Made by a program: the position numbers and the translations under genes. 64,000 bases of DNA from an uncultured Lachnospiraceae bacterium (GTDB lineage Bacteria; Bacillota; Clostridia; Lachnospirales; Lachnospiraceae). The stretch is taken from the NCBI GenBank assembly GCA_910586585.1, contig CAJUKA010000004.1:66266-130265 (forward strand). The letters are read 5' to 3'. Below are positions 1-9,095 of this stretch, piece after piece; within the stretch, counting starts at the first letter, position 1, and each line of letters begins with the position of its first letter. The notes under the pieces were generated by a model. That model had not been told where the DNA came from. It saw only the letters and a program-made list of their open reading frames with translations, and made no database searches.

Positions 1-681
1 TTTTGAAACCAAGCCAAAATATCTGGCAACAGCTTCTGCATCACGCACTCCAAATTCTTTCAATTTTTCGGGCGATTGTATATACGCAGCATCATTGATA
101 TTATCGACATGGCAATGTTCAACAATGACGGAAGGAATATTTCGAATAGAACAATTGCGCAGGATTCCATAATAATCAGTATCCTTACTACCTATTCGCG
201 TTTTGATTCCACGATTAAACAGCCCCATTTCTCCAAATTGCATCAGAAGTTCATTTCCCATAGAAACGCCTTGGCTGTAGAGCTGCCCCGTAGACGGAAC
301 CCATATCTCGCTTCCGTATAAAATATGAGAAATAGACATATTAAAATGGAGTGATAGAAGAAAATCCGCCTGAACATTTGCTGCAAATTCTGCACGCTCT
401 TCCAATGACATATCAATATCCTGTGTATGTGTGAGATAAACCTGTACATTTTGATATTTTTCAAGCTGCTCTTTCATATACAATGCAACCGTCATTGTAT
501 ATGTTTTTTCAGGGATTGGCAGATAATTGGTTCCAAGGTTAGAACCGCCATGGCCTGGATCAATTACTATTACTATTGGTTTTGCTGCTTTTGCCTGTGT
601 ATTATCAACGATGGCAAAACAAGATATCATCAATATAACAGCCAAAATAAAACAAGTTATTTTTTTCAATATATTTTTCAT
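1..681 (-). CDS. N-acetylmuramoyl-L-alanine amidase, C-terminal part cut off by window edge
   Basis: The reading frame starts at the ATG at 679-681 and is open to base 1 (227 codons seen), so the C-terminus lies outside the window. The N-terminus (MKNILKK followed by a hydrophobic run) is a signal peptide. Mature residues show the Amidase_3 zinc-site pattern: DPGHGGS, then SLEERAEFA with the zinc Glu, LSLHFN, and IVEHCHV with the catalytic Glu. The family cleaves the amide bond between MurNAc and the stem peptide during wall remodelling, separation or spore processes. The protein is probably exported. Which process it serves cannot be read from the fragment. Confidence 0.85.
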   Translation of the reverse strand, partial: MKNILKKITCFILAVILMISCFAIVDNTQAKAAKPIVIVIDPGHGGSNLGTNYLPIPEKTYTMTVALYMKEQLEKYQNVQVYLTHTQDIDMSLEERAEFAANVQADFLLSLHFNMSISHILYGSEIWVPSTGQLYSQGVSMGNELLMQFGEMGLFNRGIKTRIGSKDTDYYGILRNCSIRNIPSVIVEHCHVDNINDAAYIQSPEKLKEFGVRDAEAVARYFGLVSK

Positions 682-745
682 ATTCAATCTCCATTCTTTA
701 CAGTTTATAGTTCATTTCAAATATATCCTTTTATAACGGAATAAA

Positions 746-764
746 CCCACAGAAAAACTGTGGG
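746..764 (-). terminator. Rho-independent terminator after the coiled-coil gene
   Basis: A perfect 7-bp stem (CCCACAG / CTGTGGG) with an A/T loop is followed on the minus strand by TTTATT. It sits 20 bases past the stop codon at 785. Confidence 0.75.
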
Positions 765-784
765 CTATCTCAAATACACAATTT

Positions 785-1384
785 TTAAATTACATTAATA
801 TTATTCGTACCATCACCTTCAGCCGATTGCTGTTCATTTGCTTCTTCTGTGGGAACAAGCTCCGCTCTATTTGCAGTGACAACATTATCAATTTCTCTGA
901 GATTTCCCACCAAAGTATTGTAATCGCGTGTTGATATTTCAATAGACTGTTTTAAAATATTTTCAAGATTGGCTAAGATATTGTCAGTGTATTGCATTGC
1001 TGCGGTTTTCATGCCATTCGCTTCAATCATAGCATTATCAAGAATCTCCTGTGCCTGTTTTGTTGCCAGGGTAACAATCTCATTTGCCTGCGAATATGCC
1101 TGTTGCATAATCTCATGTTCACTGACAAGTTCATTTGTCTGGACTTCTGCATTTTTTAAAAGGTTCTGTGCTTTCTGTTTGGCATCATTTAAAATAGCTT
1201 CTTTATTGGATATAACTTTCTGGTAACGTTTTATCTCCTCCGGAGTTTTCATTCGTAATTCACGTAACAGATCATCAATTTCTGCCTTGTTTACCATAAT
1301 CACATCTGTAGAAAATGCTTTGTACTTGCAGTTATCTATGTACTCCTCAATTTCGTCAATTAACTGCTCTATTCTGCTACTCAT
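785..1384 (-). CDS. Coiled-coil ATPase-subunit-like protein of unknown function
   Basis: A 199-residue soluble protein. The start at 1384 (MSSRIEQLIDEIEEYI) is chosen because GGAGG lies 8 bases upstream; a longer frame back to 1417 has no ribosome site. Residues about 55-150 form a long heptad-rich helix with many Ala, Gln and Glu. The C-terminus is acidic and low-complexity. It resembles Lachnospiraceae proteins loosely named vacuolar-ATPase subunit E/H-like or DivIVA-like, but there is no ATPase motif. Position just after coaD and rsmD suggests one transcript. A structural or membrane-scaffold role is only a guess. Confidence 0.7.
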   Translation of the reverse strand: MSSRIEQLIDEIEEYIDNCKYKAFSTDVIMVNKAEIDDLLRELRMKTPEEIKRYQKVISNKEAILNDAKQKAQNLLKNAEVQTNELVSEHEIMQQAYSQANEIVTLATKQAQEILDNAMIEANGMKTAAMQYTDNILANLENILKQSIEISTRDYNTLVGNLREIDNVVTANRAELVPTEEANEQQSAEGDGTNNINVI

Positions 1385-1417
1385 ATTACTCCTCCAACCT
1401 TTTGTTCTTATAATCAA

Positions 1418-1909
1418 TTATCTCTCTATATTATTAAATTTCTTATATACAAGCTCAACTACAAAATCCGGTACACACTGCGAAATATCTCCATTAAACG
1501 AAGCAATTTCCTTCACACTTGAAGAACTAAGATATGCATACTCAAGGCTTGTAGTCAGAAATACTGTGTCTAGTTTCCCATTTGACAATTTTCTGTTTGT
1601 CTGGGCGATTTGCAGTTCGTATTCAAAATCTGTGATAGCGCGCAAACCACGAACTGAAATGTGAATATCTTTTTGTTTTGCATAGTCAATTAAAAGACCA
1701 TTAAACGAATCAACAGTCACATTTTGTAGATCTTCTGTAGCCCTTCTTAAGATACTAACACGTTCTTCAACAGAAAACAACGCATTCTTCGCTTTATTAT
1801 CCAAAACACTCACAGTTAATGTATCAAACATTTGTGATGCACGTTTAATAACATCAAGGTGTCCAAGAGTTAACGGGTCAAAACTACCCGGGTAAATTGC
1901 AGCATTCAT
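1418..1909 (-). CDS. coaD: Phosphopantetheine adenylyltransferase
   Basis: A 163-residue enzyme that transfers AMP from ATP to 4'-phosphopantetheine, the penultimate step of coenzyme A synthesis, in the cytoplasm. The N-terminus YPGSFDPLTLGHLDVI carries the nucleotidyltransferase GxxH signature, and LSSSSVKEIA near residue 130 matches the second nucleotide-binding motif. The start at 1909 is set by GGGGGAG just upstream and by the family N-terminus MNAAIYPGSFDP; the frame stays open further upstream without family similarity. It lies 38 bases after rsmD, the usual rsmD-coaD pairing in Firmicutes. Confidence 0.95.
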   Translation of the reverse strand: MNAAIYPGSFDPLTLGHLDVIKRASQMFDTLTVSVLDNKAKNALFSVEERVSILRRATEDLQNVTVDSFNGLLIDYAKQKDIHISVRGLRAITDFEYELQIAQTNRKLSNGKLDTVFLTTSLEYAYLSSSSVKEIASFNGDISQCVPDFVVELVYKKFNNIER

Positions 1910-1947
1910 AGTACTCCCCCATTTCTTGTGATTCCTGTATGAAAACT

Positions 1948-2502
1948 TCATCCCCTTCTAATGAAAATATGTTTATTTGTTTTGTATCGTTTCTCTTTTT
2001 CAACAGCAAAACCGAATTCTTTTACATAATCAAATGATGTTTCAAGAGATGTTTCCACAACAATGAGCGTATCCTCATTCACATAAGGAGACTCCCTCAA
2101 CATCTCTAAAACCTTTTTTTCATATGCCTGGTTATATGGCGGATCGAGAAATATGATATCAGCAGCAACATCTGTTATGCTTCCTTTCAGTGCTGAAAAA
2201 ACGTCCTGTTTCAGGATAACAGACTTGTCCGAAAAATGTGTATGCTCTATATTTTCCGTGATACAAGCAATTGCTTTCTGATTATTTTCTACGAAATAAG
2301 CCTTTTTGGCTCCGCGGCTTAACGCTTCAATTCCAATCGCACCACTCCCTGAAAAAAGGTCGATAAATACAGCTCCTGATAAATATGGCATCAGCATATT
2401 AAACAATGTCTCTTTGATTCTGTCCGTTGTAGGACGGGTATCTAATCCCTCTGGCGCTTTTAGCAAAAGGCGCCGGGCTGTTCCAGCAATCACTCTCATC
2501 AT
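1948..2502 (-). CDS. rsmD: 16S rRNA (guanine966-N2)-methyltransferase
   Basis: A 184-residue SAM-dependent methyltransferase that modifies G966 of 16S rRNA. Motif I is DLFSGSGAIGIEALSRGA (about residues 48-65) and the catalytic NPPY-type motif is LDPPYNQAYE (about 117-126). The N-terminus MRVIAGTARRLLLKAPEG is typical. Two adjacent ATG codons (2502 and 2499) are equally plausible starts. It heads the rsmD-coaD-coiled-coil gene string. Confidence 0.95.
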   Translation of the reverse strand: MMRVIAGTARRLLLKAPEGLDTRPTTDRIKETLFNMLMPYLSGAVFIDLFSGSGAIGIEALSRGAKKAYFVENNQKAIACITENIEHTHFSDKSVILKQDVFSALKGSITDVAADIIFLDPPYNQAYEKKVLEMLRESPYVNEDTLIVVETSLETSFDYVKEFGFAVEKEKRYKTNKHIFIRRG

Positions 2503-2554
2503 TTACTAATTCACTCGCTTCCTAAAATCTTTTTCTTAAAACGGTTCTTTTTGA

Positions 2555-4792
2555 TTATACCCTAATCTTGGTGCCTTTTGTATCTCTTTTATTTAATTTT
2601 ATCCTTTTTAATTCAATTTTTTTATTTTTATATTCAATTGAACCATCGGAACCAGGTAAACAGTAGTACACATTTTCGATATAATCATTATTTTCAAGCC
2701 GCATACCCCTCACACCAAGGGCAGTCTTTTTCAGTTCTGAAATTTCATCCACATCAAAACGAAGGAAATAGCCGTCTTTACTTTGAAGAATAATATGCTG
2801 ATGTTCTGTCACAATTTGAATGTCAATCAATGTGTCATCTTCGCCTAGTTTTGTGGACGCCACTGTTCGCTTGGCAACATCAAACTCCCCACCGCTTACA
2901 ATTTTGCACATGCCCTGCCTTGTAATAAACAATAATCGGTACAAATTTAATTCAGACTGGCTGGCAATTGTAATAATATTCTCACTGGAAGAATTGTAGT
3001 TACTTATATTATCGGCAGGAAGTCCCTTATCTCTGAACTTTCCGAAAGGAATATCTGCTGTTTTTATTGTATGAAGCTGTCCTGTATTTGTAAAGAGACA
3101 AATTCTTCCCGTATTTCGGCATTTTACAACATACTTAAATTCCGCATGAGCGGCTTCTTTGTTTCTTTCATAGGTAGGCATATCAATTGTCTTGCAGTAT
3201 CCAAACTTGTCCATAAGGAAAATAACGTCCATATCTTCTGGTTTTTTCTCCTCGTAAACTGCCTCCTGTGCGTTTTCAATATGTGTTTTTCTTTTTCTGG
3301 AATACTCTTTTTTCAAAGCATCAAGTTCCTGTATAATAACTTGTGCCATGGCATCTCGCCGCTCAAGAATGTCTTCATATTTATAGATATTAGCGTTTGT
3401 TTCTTCGTTTTCTTTCATAAGTGCTTCGATTTCTAATCCAATCAGTTTATACAAACGCATATCAAGAATCGCATTTGCCTGCCGTTCTGTAAAATTTAAC
3501 TGTTGTGCCATGATTGTGGATTCTTTGGAACGGAATTTAATCCCTTTTGTCACACCATCTGTCAGGCAGTTTTTCACCATTGCCCTATCTTTGGAACCAC
3601 GCAGAATTTCAATAATAAGGTCAATAATATTGCAGGCACGGATTAAGCCTTCCTGAATTTCTCTTTTTTCTAATTCTTTATTTAACAGTGTTGTATATTT
3701 GCGGGTTGCAACTTCATATTGGAACGCAACATTTCTTGCAATAATGCTCCTTAATCCTAATGTTTCCGGCCTTCCGTCTGCTATCGCGATCATATTGACA
3801 CCAAATGTATCCTCAAGCCGCGTCTTTTTGTAAAGCAGATTTTTAAAGTTTTCTACGTCTGTATCTTTTTTGAGTTCTATTACAATTCGTATGCCCTCTT
3901 TTGAAGACTGATTGGAAATATCAAGAATTTCAGGCGCTTTTTTCTGTTCATATAAAGAAGCGACATCCTGCAGAAATTTGCCAATATTGGCGCCAATCAT
4001 GGTATATGGAATTTCTGTTATTACGAGATTTAATTTTCCGCCTTTGGCTTTTTCTACGTTGACCGTTCCGCGGATTTTGATTTTACCAGCGCCTGTCTCA
4101 TAGATTGACAACAAATCATCTTTATTGCAGACTATACCGCCTGTAGGAAAATCAGGACCTTTGATATATTTCATCAATTCTTTTGTGGTGATATTTTCAT
4201 TCATCATGTATGCTTTTGTGGCATCTATGACTTCACCAAGATTGTGAGGGGGAATGCTGGTAGCCATACCTACCGCAATTCCTTCAGAACCATTTACCAA
4301 AAGATTAGGAAACTTACAAGGGAGCACACTTGGTTCTTTTTCTGTCTCATCAAAATTGGGTATGAAATCCACAACATTCTTATCAAGATCTGCAAGCAGC
4401 GCTTCCTGCGAAATCTTTTGCAGTCTCGCCTCTGTATATCGCATGGCAGCGGCGCCGTCACCTTCGATGTTGCCAAAGTTTCCATGCCCGTCAATCAGTG
4501 GAATTCCCTTTTTGAAATCCTGGGTAAGTACTACCAGTGCATCATATATAGAACTGTCGCCATGAGGATGATATTTACCCATCGTATCACCTACAATACG
4601 AGCACTCTTTCTATAAGGACGGTCATATCGTATGCCAAGCTCATGCATATCATACAAGGTACGCCGTTGAACAGGTTTTAGCCCATCTCTGACATCTGGC
4701 AGGGCTCTTGCAATAATAACGCTCATAGCATAATCAATAAAAGACCTCTGCATAGTTTCTGAGTATTCGGTTTTTATAATTCTTTCTTCCAT
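2555..4792 (-). CDS. parC: DNA topoisomerase IV / gyrase-type subunit A
   Basis: A 745-residue type IIA topoisomerase breakage-reunion subunit. The catalytic tyrosine is Tyr119 in AAAMRYTEARL. The quinolone-pocket region HPHGDSSIYD keeps the Ser and Asp associated with drug sensitivity. The C-terminal beta-pinwheel runs from about residue 500. I find no QRRGGKG GyrA box at the place where it should be (the local sequence is KFRDKGLPADN), so a decatenating topoisomerase IV is more likely than a supercoiling gyrase. It lies 16 bases after its partner parE and is surely co-transcribed. The short pinwheel and absent box are family traits, not damage. Confidence 0.88.
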   Translation of the reverse strand: MEERIIKTEYSETMQRSFIDYAMSVIIARALPDVRDGLKPVQRRTLYDMHELGIRYDRPYRKSARIVGDTMGKYHPHGDSSIYDALVVLTQDFKKGIPLIDGHGNFGNIEGDGAAAMRYTEARLQKISQEALLADLDKNVVDFIPNFDETEKEPSVLPCKFPNLLVNGSEGIAVGMATSIPPHNLGEVIDATKAYMMNENITTKELMKYIKGPDFPTGGIVCNKDDLLSIYETGAGKIKIRGTVNVEKAKGGKLNLVITEIPYTMIGANIGKFLQDVASLYEQKKAPEILDISNQSSKEGIRIVIELKKDTDVENFKNLLYKKTRLEDTFGVNMIAIADGRPETLGLRSIIARNVAFQYEVATRKYTTLLNKELEKREIQEGLIRACNIIDLIIEILRGSKDRAMVKNCLTDGVTKGIKFRSKESTIMAQQLNFTERQANAILDMRLYKLIGLEIEALMKENEETNANIYKYEDILERRDAMAQVIIQELDALKKEYSRKRKTHIENAQEAVYEEKKPEDMDVIFLMDKFGYCKTIDMPTYERNKEAAHAEFKYVVKCRNTGRICLFTNTGQLHTIKTADIPFGKFRDKGLPADNISNYNSSSENIITIASQSELNLYRLLFITRQGMCKIVSGGEFDVAKRTVASTKLGEDDTLIDIQIVTEHQHIILQSKDGYFLRFDVDEISELKKTALGVRGMRLENNDYIENVYYCLPGSDGSIEYKNKKIELKRIKLNKRDTKGTKIRV

Positions 4793-4808
4793 CTGTAACT
4801 ATACTCCT

Positions 4809-6737
4809 TTAAACATCAAGTTCTGCTTCTGTAGCGTGCTCATAAATAAATGTACGTCTTGGCGATACATCTGTGCCCATCAATAATTCTGTTACTTCGG
4901 ACGCCATTCTTGCATCTTCAATTTCTATCTGTTTGAGCATTCTAGTTTCGGGGTTCAATGTCGTTTCCCACAACTGTTCAGCATCCATCTCACCAAGACC
5001 TTTGTATCGCTGCAATGTAAACGCACCTTTATGCGTTTTGCGATATTTTTCAAGAGCTTTATCGTCATAAAGATACTGTTCTTTCCCCTTTGCAGGCATT
5101 GCTTTGTAGAGAGGCGGCATTGCGATATAAACATGTCCTTCAAATATTAATTCCGGCATAAAGCGATAAAATAGCGTTAAAAGCAATGTATCGATGTGGG
5201 CGCCGTCTACATCCGCATCTGTCATAATAACAATTTTGTCGTACCGAAGCTTTGAAATATCAAAATCATTGCCATATCCTTCCGAAAATCCACAACCAAA
5301 CGCATTGATCATTGTTTTGATTTCCGCATTTGCAAGAACTTTGTCAATGCTGGCTTTCTCAACATTTAGAATCTTTCCGCGAATAGGAAGAATTGCCTGA
5401 TAATTTCTGTTGCGAGCTGTTTTTGCACTTCCTCCTGCAGAGTCCCCCTCCACAATAAATATCTCGCACTTGCTGGAATCTTTTGATTCACAATTTGCCA
5501 ATTTACCATTAGAATCAAAAGAAAACTTTTGCTTTGTAAGCATATTGGTTTTTGCTTTTTCTTCTGTCTTACGTATTTTTGCTGCTTTTTCTGCACAGGA
5601 TATCACGTTTTTGAGCACTTCAACATTTCTGTCAAAATAACGCGTAACCTCATCTCCTGTCACTTTGCTGACAGATTTCGCAGCATCCTGATTATCAAGC
5701 TTTGTCTTGGTCTGTCCCTCAAATCTAGGCGCAGGATGTTTGATGGAAACAACGGCCGTCATACCATTCCGCACATCTGCCCCAGTAAAGTTTACATCTT
5801 TTTCCTTCAATATGTTTAGTTCCCGTGCATAATTATTGATCACGCTAGTAAACATAGTCTTGAAACCTGTCAGATGCGTTCCGCCCTCTGCATTATAAAT
5901 ATTGTTGCAGAACCCAAGTACATTTTCATGAAATTCATTGATATACTGAAAAGCACATTCTACGGTAATGTCTTCACTTACTCCAGAAAAATAGATAATA
6001 TCATGCAGAGCTTCTTTGTTTTTGTTCAGGTCTTTCACATATCCTACAATTCCTTCTGGCTCAAAATATGTAATCGTTTCTGGTTCTTCTCCGCGCTTAT
6101 CAGAAAAAATAATTGTAAGTTTGGGATTCAAATAAGCTGTTTCATGAAGCCTGCTTTTTACATCTTCTGCTTTAAACCAGGTCTTGTCAAAAATAGATGG
6201 ATCTGGTGTAAAATTAATCGTAGTACCTGTTTCCTTTGTTTTGCCGATAACAGGCAGCAGGCCATTTACAAGCTCAACCACCGGATTTCCATATTCATAT
6301 TTATCCTGATGAATCAAGCCATTGCTTTTCACTGTAACGGTAAGCTGTGTAGAAAGCGCGTTTACGACAGAAGAACCTACTCCATGAAGTCCACCGCTGG
6401 TTTTGTATGCATTGTTATCAAATTTACCGCCTGCATGAAGCGTTGTAAAAACGATTCTCTCTGCACTGACTCCCTTCTGATGCATACCGACAGGAATACC
6501 CCGGCCATTATCTGAGATTGTGGCGGAACCATCTTTCTCAAGCGTTACTCGAATTTCACTGCATACGCCTGCTAGATGCTCATCTACGGAATTATCTACA
6601 ATTTCATATATTAAATGATTTAGGCCCTTTGTTGAGACACTTCCAATATACATGCCTGGCCTTTTTCTGACAGCCTCAAGTCCTTCCAGGACTGTTATAC
6701 TAGAGGCGTCATAGGTATTGTTTTCTGACTTTGCCAT
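4809..6737 (-). CDS. parE: DNA topoisomerase IV / gyrase-type subunit B
   Basis: A 642-residue ATPase subunit partnering the downstream subunit A. GHKL ATP site: DNSVDEHLAG, DNGRGIPVG and GLHGVGSSVVNALS within residues 45-130. TOPRIM: EGDSAGGSAK, then DADVDGAHI, which supplies the metal-binding acidic residues. The start at 6737 (MAKSENNTYDASSITVLEGLEAVRKRPGMY) fits the family. The frame is open to 6890, but that extension is AT-rich and covers the promoter. Divergently transcribed from pta. Confidence 0.9.
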   Translation of the reverse strand: MAKSENNTYDASSITVLEGLEAVRKRPGMYIGSVSTKGLNHLIYEIVDNSVDEHLAGVCSEIRVTLEKDGSATISDNGRGIPVGMHQKGVSAERIVFTTLHAGGKFDNNAYKTSGGLHGVGSSVVNALSTQLTVTVKSNGLIHQDKYEYGNPVVELVNGLLPVIGKTKETGTTINFTPDPSIFDKTWFKAEDVKSRLHETAYLNPKLTIIFSDKRGEEPETITYFEPEGIVGYVKDLNKNKEALHDIIYFSGVSEDITVECAFQYINEFHENVLGFCNNIYNAEGGTHLTGFKTMFTSVINNYARELNILKEKDVNFTGADVRNGMTAVVSIKHPAPRFEGQTKTKLDNQDAAKSVSKVTGDEVTRYFDRNVEVLKNVISCAEKAAKIRKTEEKAKTNMLTKQKFSFDSNGKLANCESKDSSKCEIFIVEGDSAGGSAKTARNRNYQAILPIRGKILNVEKASIDKVLANAEIKTMINAFGCGFSEGYGNDFDISKLRYDKIVIMTDADVDGAHIDTLLLTLFYRFMPELIFEGHVYIAMPPLYKAMPAKGKEQYLYDDKALEKYRKTHKGAFTLQRYKGLGEMDAEQLWETTLNPETRMLKQIEIEDARMASEVTELLMGTDVSPRRTFIYEHATEAELDV

Positions 6738-6794
6738 TGAACAACCATGCCTTTCTATAATTTTATATATTTTATAATTAATGAACACCTTTCT

Positions 6795-6822
6795 ATCATA
6801 ACACAACTTTTTCAGATTGCAA
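6795..6822 (-). promoter_or_regulatory. Sigma-A promoter for parE-parC
   Basis: On the minus strand a TTGCAA -35 (6817-6822), a 16-base spacer and a TATGAT -10 (6795-6800) lie 58 bases upstream of the parE start. Inferred from consensus only. Confidence 0.6.
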
Positions 6823-6907
6823 ATATTTTTGAACAAATTTTCGAACATACATTTTTGTAATATTTTAATAAAAAATAAATTTCTCTGCACTTATTTTGAA
6901 ACAAGCA

Positions 6908-6935
6908 TTGCAAATGTATAAAATTTGTATACAAT
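6908..6935 (+). promoter_or_regulatory. Sigma-A promoter for pta
   Basis: TTGCAA (6908-6913), a 16-base spacer and TACAAT (6930-6935) precede pta by about 105 bases, giving a leader of roughly 100 nt that contains the CRE-like box. Confidence 0.6.
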
Positions 6936-6973
6936 AGTAAATAGAAATGCGAGAGAATTCAATAAACATCATG

Positions 6974-6988
6974 GTGTAAACGCTTTCA
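6974..6988 (+). promoter_or_regulatory. CRE-like catabolite box in pta leader
   Basis: GTGTAAACGCTTTCA matches 14 of 15 positions of the CcpA consensus WTGNAARCGNWWWCA. It lies about 40-55 bases downstream of the proposed -10, a roadblock-type position, unless a second promoter exists. Confidence 0.55.
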
Positions 6989-7040
6989 TAGATGATCTGC
7001 AAATCAAAAAATATCAAAGGAAAAGGAAGGATAATTTTAT

Positions 7041-8027
7041 ATGATGTATGGATTTGGTACTATGATCGATCAACTAAAGAAAAACCCTAAAACAATTGTA
7101 TTTACGGAGGGCTGTGACCCACGTATTCTTGAGGCAGCTTCTCGTTTATTGGCAAGCAGCTTCCTTCACCCTATTCTTGTTGGTAACGAAGAAGAGGTAT
7201 TAATGGCAGCCGAAGAAGCAGGCTACAATATCCGTGGTGCACAGATCATAGACTGTAAACATTATGATCGTTTTGATGAAATGGTTGAAAGATTCTGCGA
7301 ACTTAGGAAAGGTAAGGGAATGACTCCCGAAGAGGCAAGAAAAATCCTAGAACAGCCAAATTATTTTGGTACTATGCTTGTTGAAATGGGTGTGGCTGAC
7401 TCTCTTCTTGGCGGTGCTACATATTCTACTGCTGATACAGTTCGTCCGGCACTGCAAATTATCAAGACAAAACCAGGAAACAATATTGTATCCTCATGTT
7501 TTATTCTGGTTCGTCCTGGTGCTACCGGCGAAAATGAAGTTTTGGCGATGAGTGACTGCGCAATCAATATTAATCCTACAGAAGACGAACTTGTTGAAAT
7601 CTGTGGAGAGACGATTGAATGTGCAAAAATATTTGGTGTTGATCCTAAGGTTGCATTTTTAAGCTACTCTACACTTGGTTCCGGAAAAGGTCCTGATGTA
7701 GAAAAAATGAGAAATGCTGCAATCAAAGCTAAAGCAAAATTCCCAATGACGCCAATCGAAGGTGAACTTCAGTTTGACTCAGCCGTATCTCCTCGTGTAG
7801 CACGTACAAAATGTCCGAAATCTCAGGTAGCTGGACATGCAAATACCTTTATTTTCCCAGATCTTAGTTCCGGCAACATGGGTTACAAAATTGCTCAAAG
7901 AATGGGTAATTTTGAAGCTTATGGACCAATTCTCCTGGGGTTAAATGCTCCCGTTAACGACCTTTCCCGTGGATGCAATGCGATTGAGGTTTATTCAATG
8001 GCTATCATTACCGCAGCATTGGTTTAA
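7041..8027 (+). CDS. pta: Phosphate acetyltransferase
   Basis: A 328-residue enzyme interconverting acetyl-CoA plus phosphate with acetyl phosphate plus CoA, part of the acetate overflow route that yields ATP through acetate kinase. The whole length is the PTA_PTB fold; recognisable blocks are TEGCDPRILEAA near the N-terminus, GGATYSTADTVRPALQII mid-protein and FPDLSSGNMGYKIAQRM toward the C-terminus. GGAAGG precedes the start; an adjacent second ATG is an alternative. It is monocistronic, closed by a bidirectional terminator. No acetate kinase gene is in this window, although the two are often adjacent in Firmicutes. Confidence 0.95.
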   Translation: MMYGFGTMIDQLKKNPKTIVFTEGCDPRILEAASRLLASSFLHPILVGNEEEVLMAAEEAGYNIRGAQIIDCKHYDRFDEMVERFCELRKGKGMTPEEARKILEQPNYFGTMLVEMGVADSLLGGATYSTADTVRPALQIIKTKPGNNIVSSCFILVRPGATGENEVLAMSDCAININPTEDELVEICGETIECAKIFGVDPKVAFLSYSTLGSGKGPDVEKMRNAAIKAKAKFPMTPIEGELQFDSAVSPRVARTKCPKSQVAGHANTFIFPDLSSGNMGYKIAQRMGNFEAYGPILLGLNAPVNDLSRGCNAIEVYSMAIITAALV

Positions 8028-8084
8028 GAAACAATTAGTCTTTTTATATTAATGATTTTTTGTATTCTCACTTTCCTATAAAGA

Positions 8085-8137
8085 AAAAATTGAGTGCATA
8101 CTGTACTGGCGATGGTACATTATGCACTTAATTTTTA
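8085..8137. terminator. Bidirectional terminator between pta and the DegV gene
   Basis: Arms AATTGAGTGCATA and TATGCACTTAATT, with an inner GTAC/GTAC extension, are flanked by an A-run on the left and a T-run on the right. It can therefore stop both converging genes. Confidence 0.85.
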
Positions 8138-8150
8138 TGTTTCTTTGAAT

Positions 8151-9020
8151 TTATATCAGTTTTTTACAGCATGTTACAGCCAGGGAACCAGGACCAATAT
8201 GACAGGATACACTAAGTGACAACGGATCGATATCTGTAATGGGATAATCGGGAAGTTGTGCCTGAAGTTCTTCTTTAAATAGATTCGCTGCTTCCTCATT
8301 TTGCGTATGTGCGATTGCTAGATAAATTGGATTATCTGGTGAAATGCCTCCGAAACGTTTCTCAATGTCATTTTTAATCGCGTTGATCATAATTGATTTT
8401 GCCTGATTAACCGTTCTTGCTTTTGCAAACGCATCTAGTTTTTCTCCTTGTATCTGAAGAACCGGCTTCAAACGTAGCAGTGTCCCAAGCGCTGCCGCTG
8501 CAGGTGTGATTCTTCCGCCCTTTTTCAAATAATAAAGGGTATCTATCATAATATAGATACTGGAATTAAACTTGTCTTTTTCCAGTATTTCTTTGATTTC
8601 ACTACCACTTTTGCCCTTTTCAGCAAGTGATATCGCGTCATATACAGAGCGTTTCTGTGTGACAGAGATTCGCTGATTGTTTACTACATGCACTTTGTTC
8701 TCATAATCCTGTGCCAGCATCAAAGCAGTCTGACAAGAACCACTGAGACCGCTAGACATTGGAATATGCACAACTTCCTCATAATCCTTTAAAAGGTCAT
8801 CCCAAATTGCAATAATTGATTCTGGTGAAGGCTGCGATGTAGAAATATCTGAATTCTGTGCAAGCTTTTGATAAAACTCTTCTTGATTTAGTGTTATTTC
8901 TTCATAATAGGTTTCGCCATCAATCGTAAAAGGCATGGGCAGGACCCTGATGCCAAGCTCTTTGGCTTCAGCCTGTGTAATGCCACTGTTACTATCTGTA
9001 ACAACTGCTATTTTCGACAT
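8151..9020 (-). CDS. DegV family fatty-acid-binding protein (FakB-like)
   Basis: A 289-residue protein beginning SKIAVVTDSNSGIT, the DegV signature. The TSTSQPSPE-like segment (here STSQPSPES) and the PMSSGLSGSCQTA loop form the fatty-acid pocket in the family. Known DegV/FakB proteins present an acyl chain to the FakA kinase for phosphorylation in the cytoplasm. The start at 9020 is preceded by GGGAGA; the longer frame to 9080 lacks a ribosome site. A FakA/YloV homologue lies two genes upstream in the same orientation (11226-12941), which supports a FakAB pair. Confidence 0.88.
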   Translation of the reverse strand: MSKIAVVTDSNSGITQAEAKELGIRVLPMPFTIDGETYYEEITLNQEEFYQKLAQNSDISTSQPSPESIIAIWDDLLKDYEEVVHIPMSSGLSGSCQTALMLAQDYENKVHVVNNQRISVTQKRSVYDAISLAEKGKSGSEIKEILEKDKFNSSIYIMIDTLYYLKKGGRITPAAAALGTLLRLKPVLQIQGEKLDAFAKARTVNQAKSIMINAIKNDIEKRFGGISPDNPIYLAIAHTQNEEAANLFKEELQAQLPDYPITDIDPLSLSVSCHIGPGSLAVTCCKKLI

Positions 9021-9095
9021 AAAATCTATCTCCCTGCTATTATATTTTCCATGCAGCCTGACGAGGTGCAGGAATTTCATGATTTCAGTTTATTC

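Noticed and set aside
427..744. Open frame of 105 codons on the plus strand
   Set aside because: It lies antisense to the amidase gene, whose signal peptide and zinc motifs are clear on the minus strand; the plus-strand product has no sensible composition.
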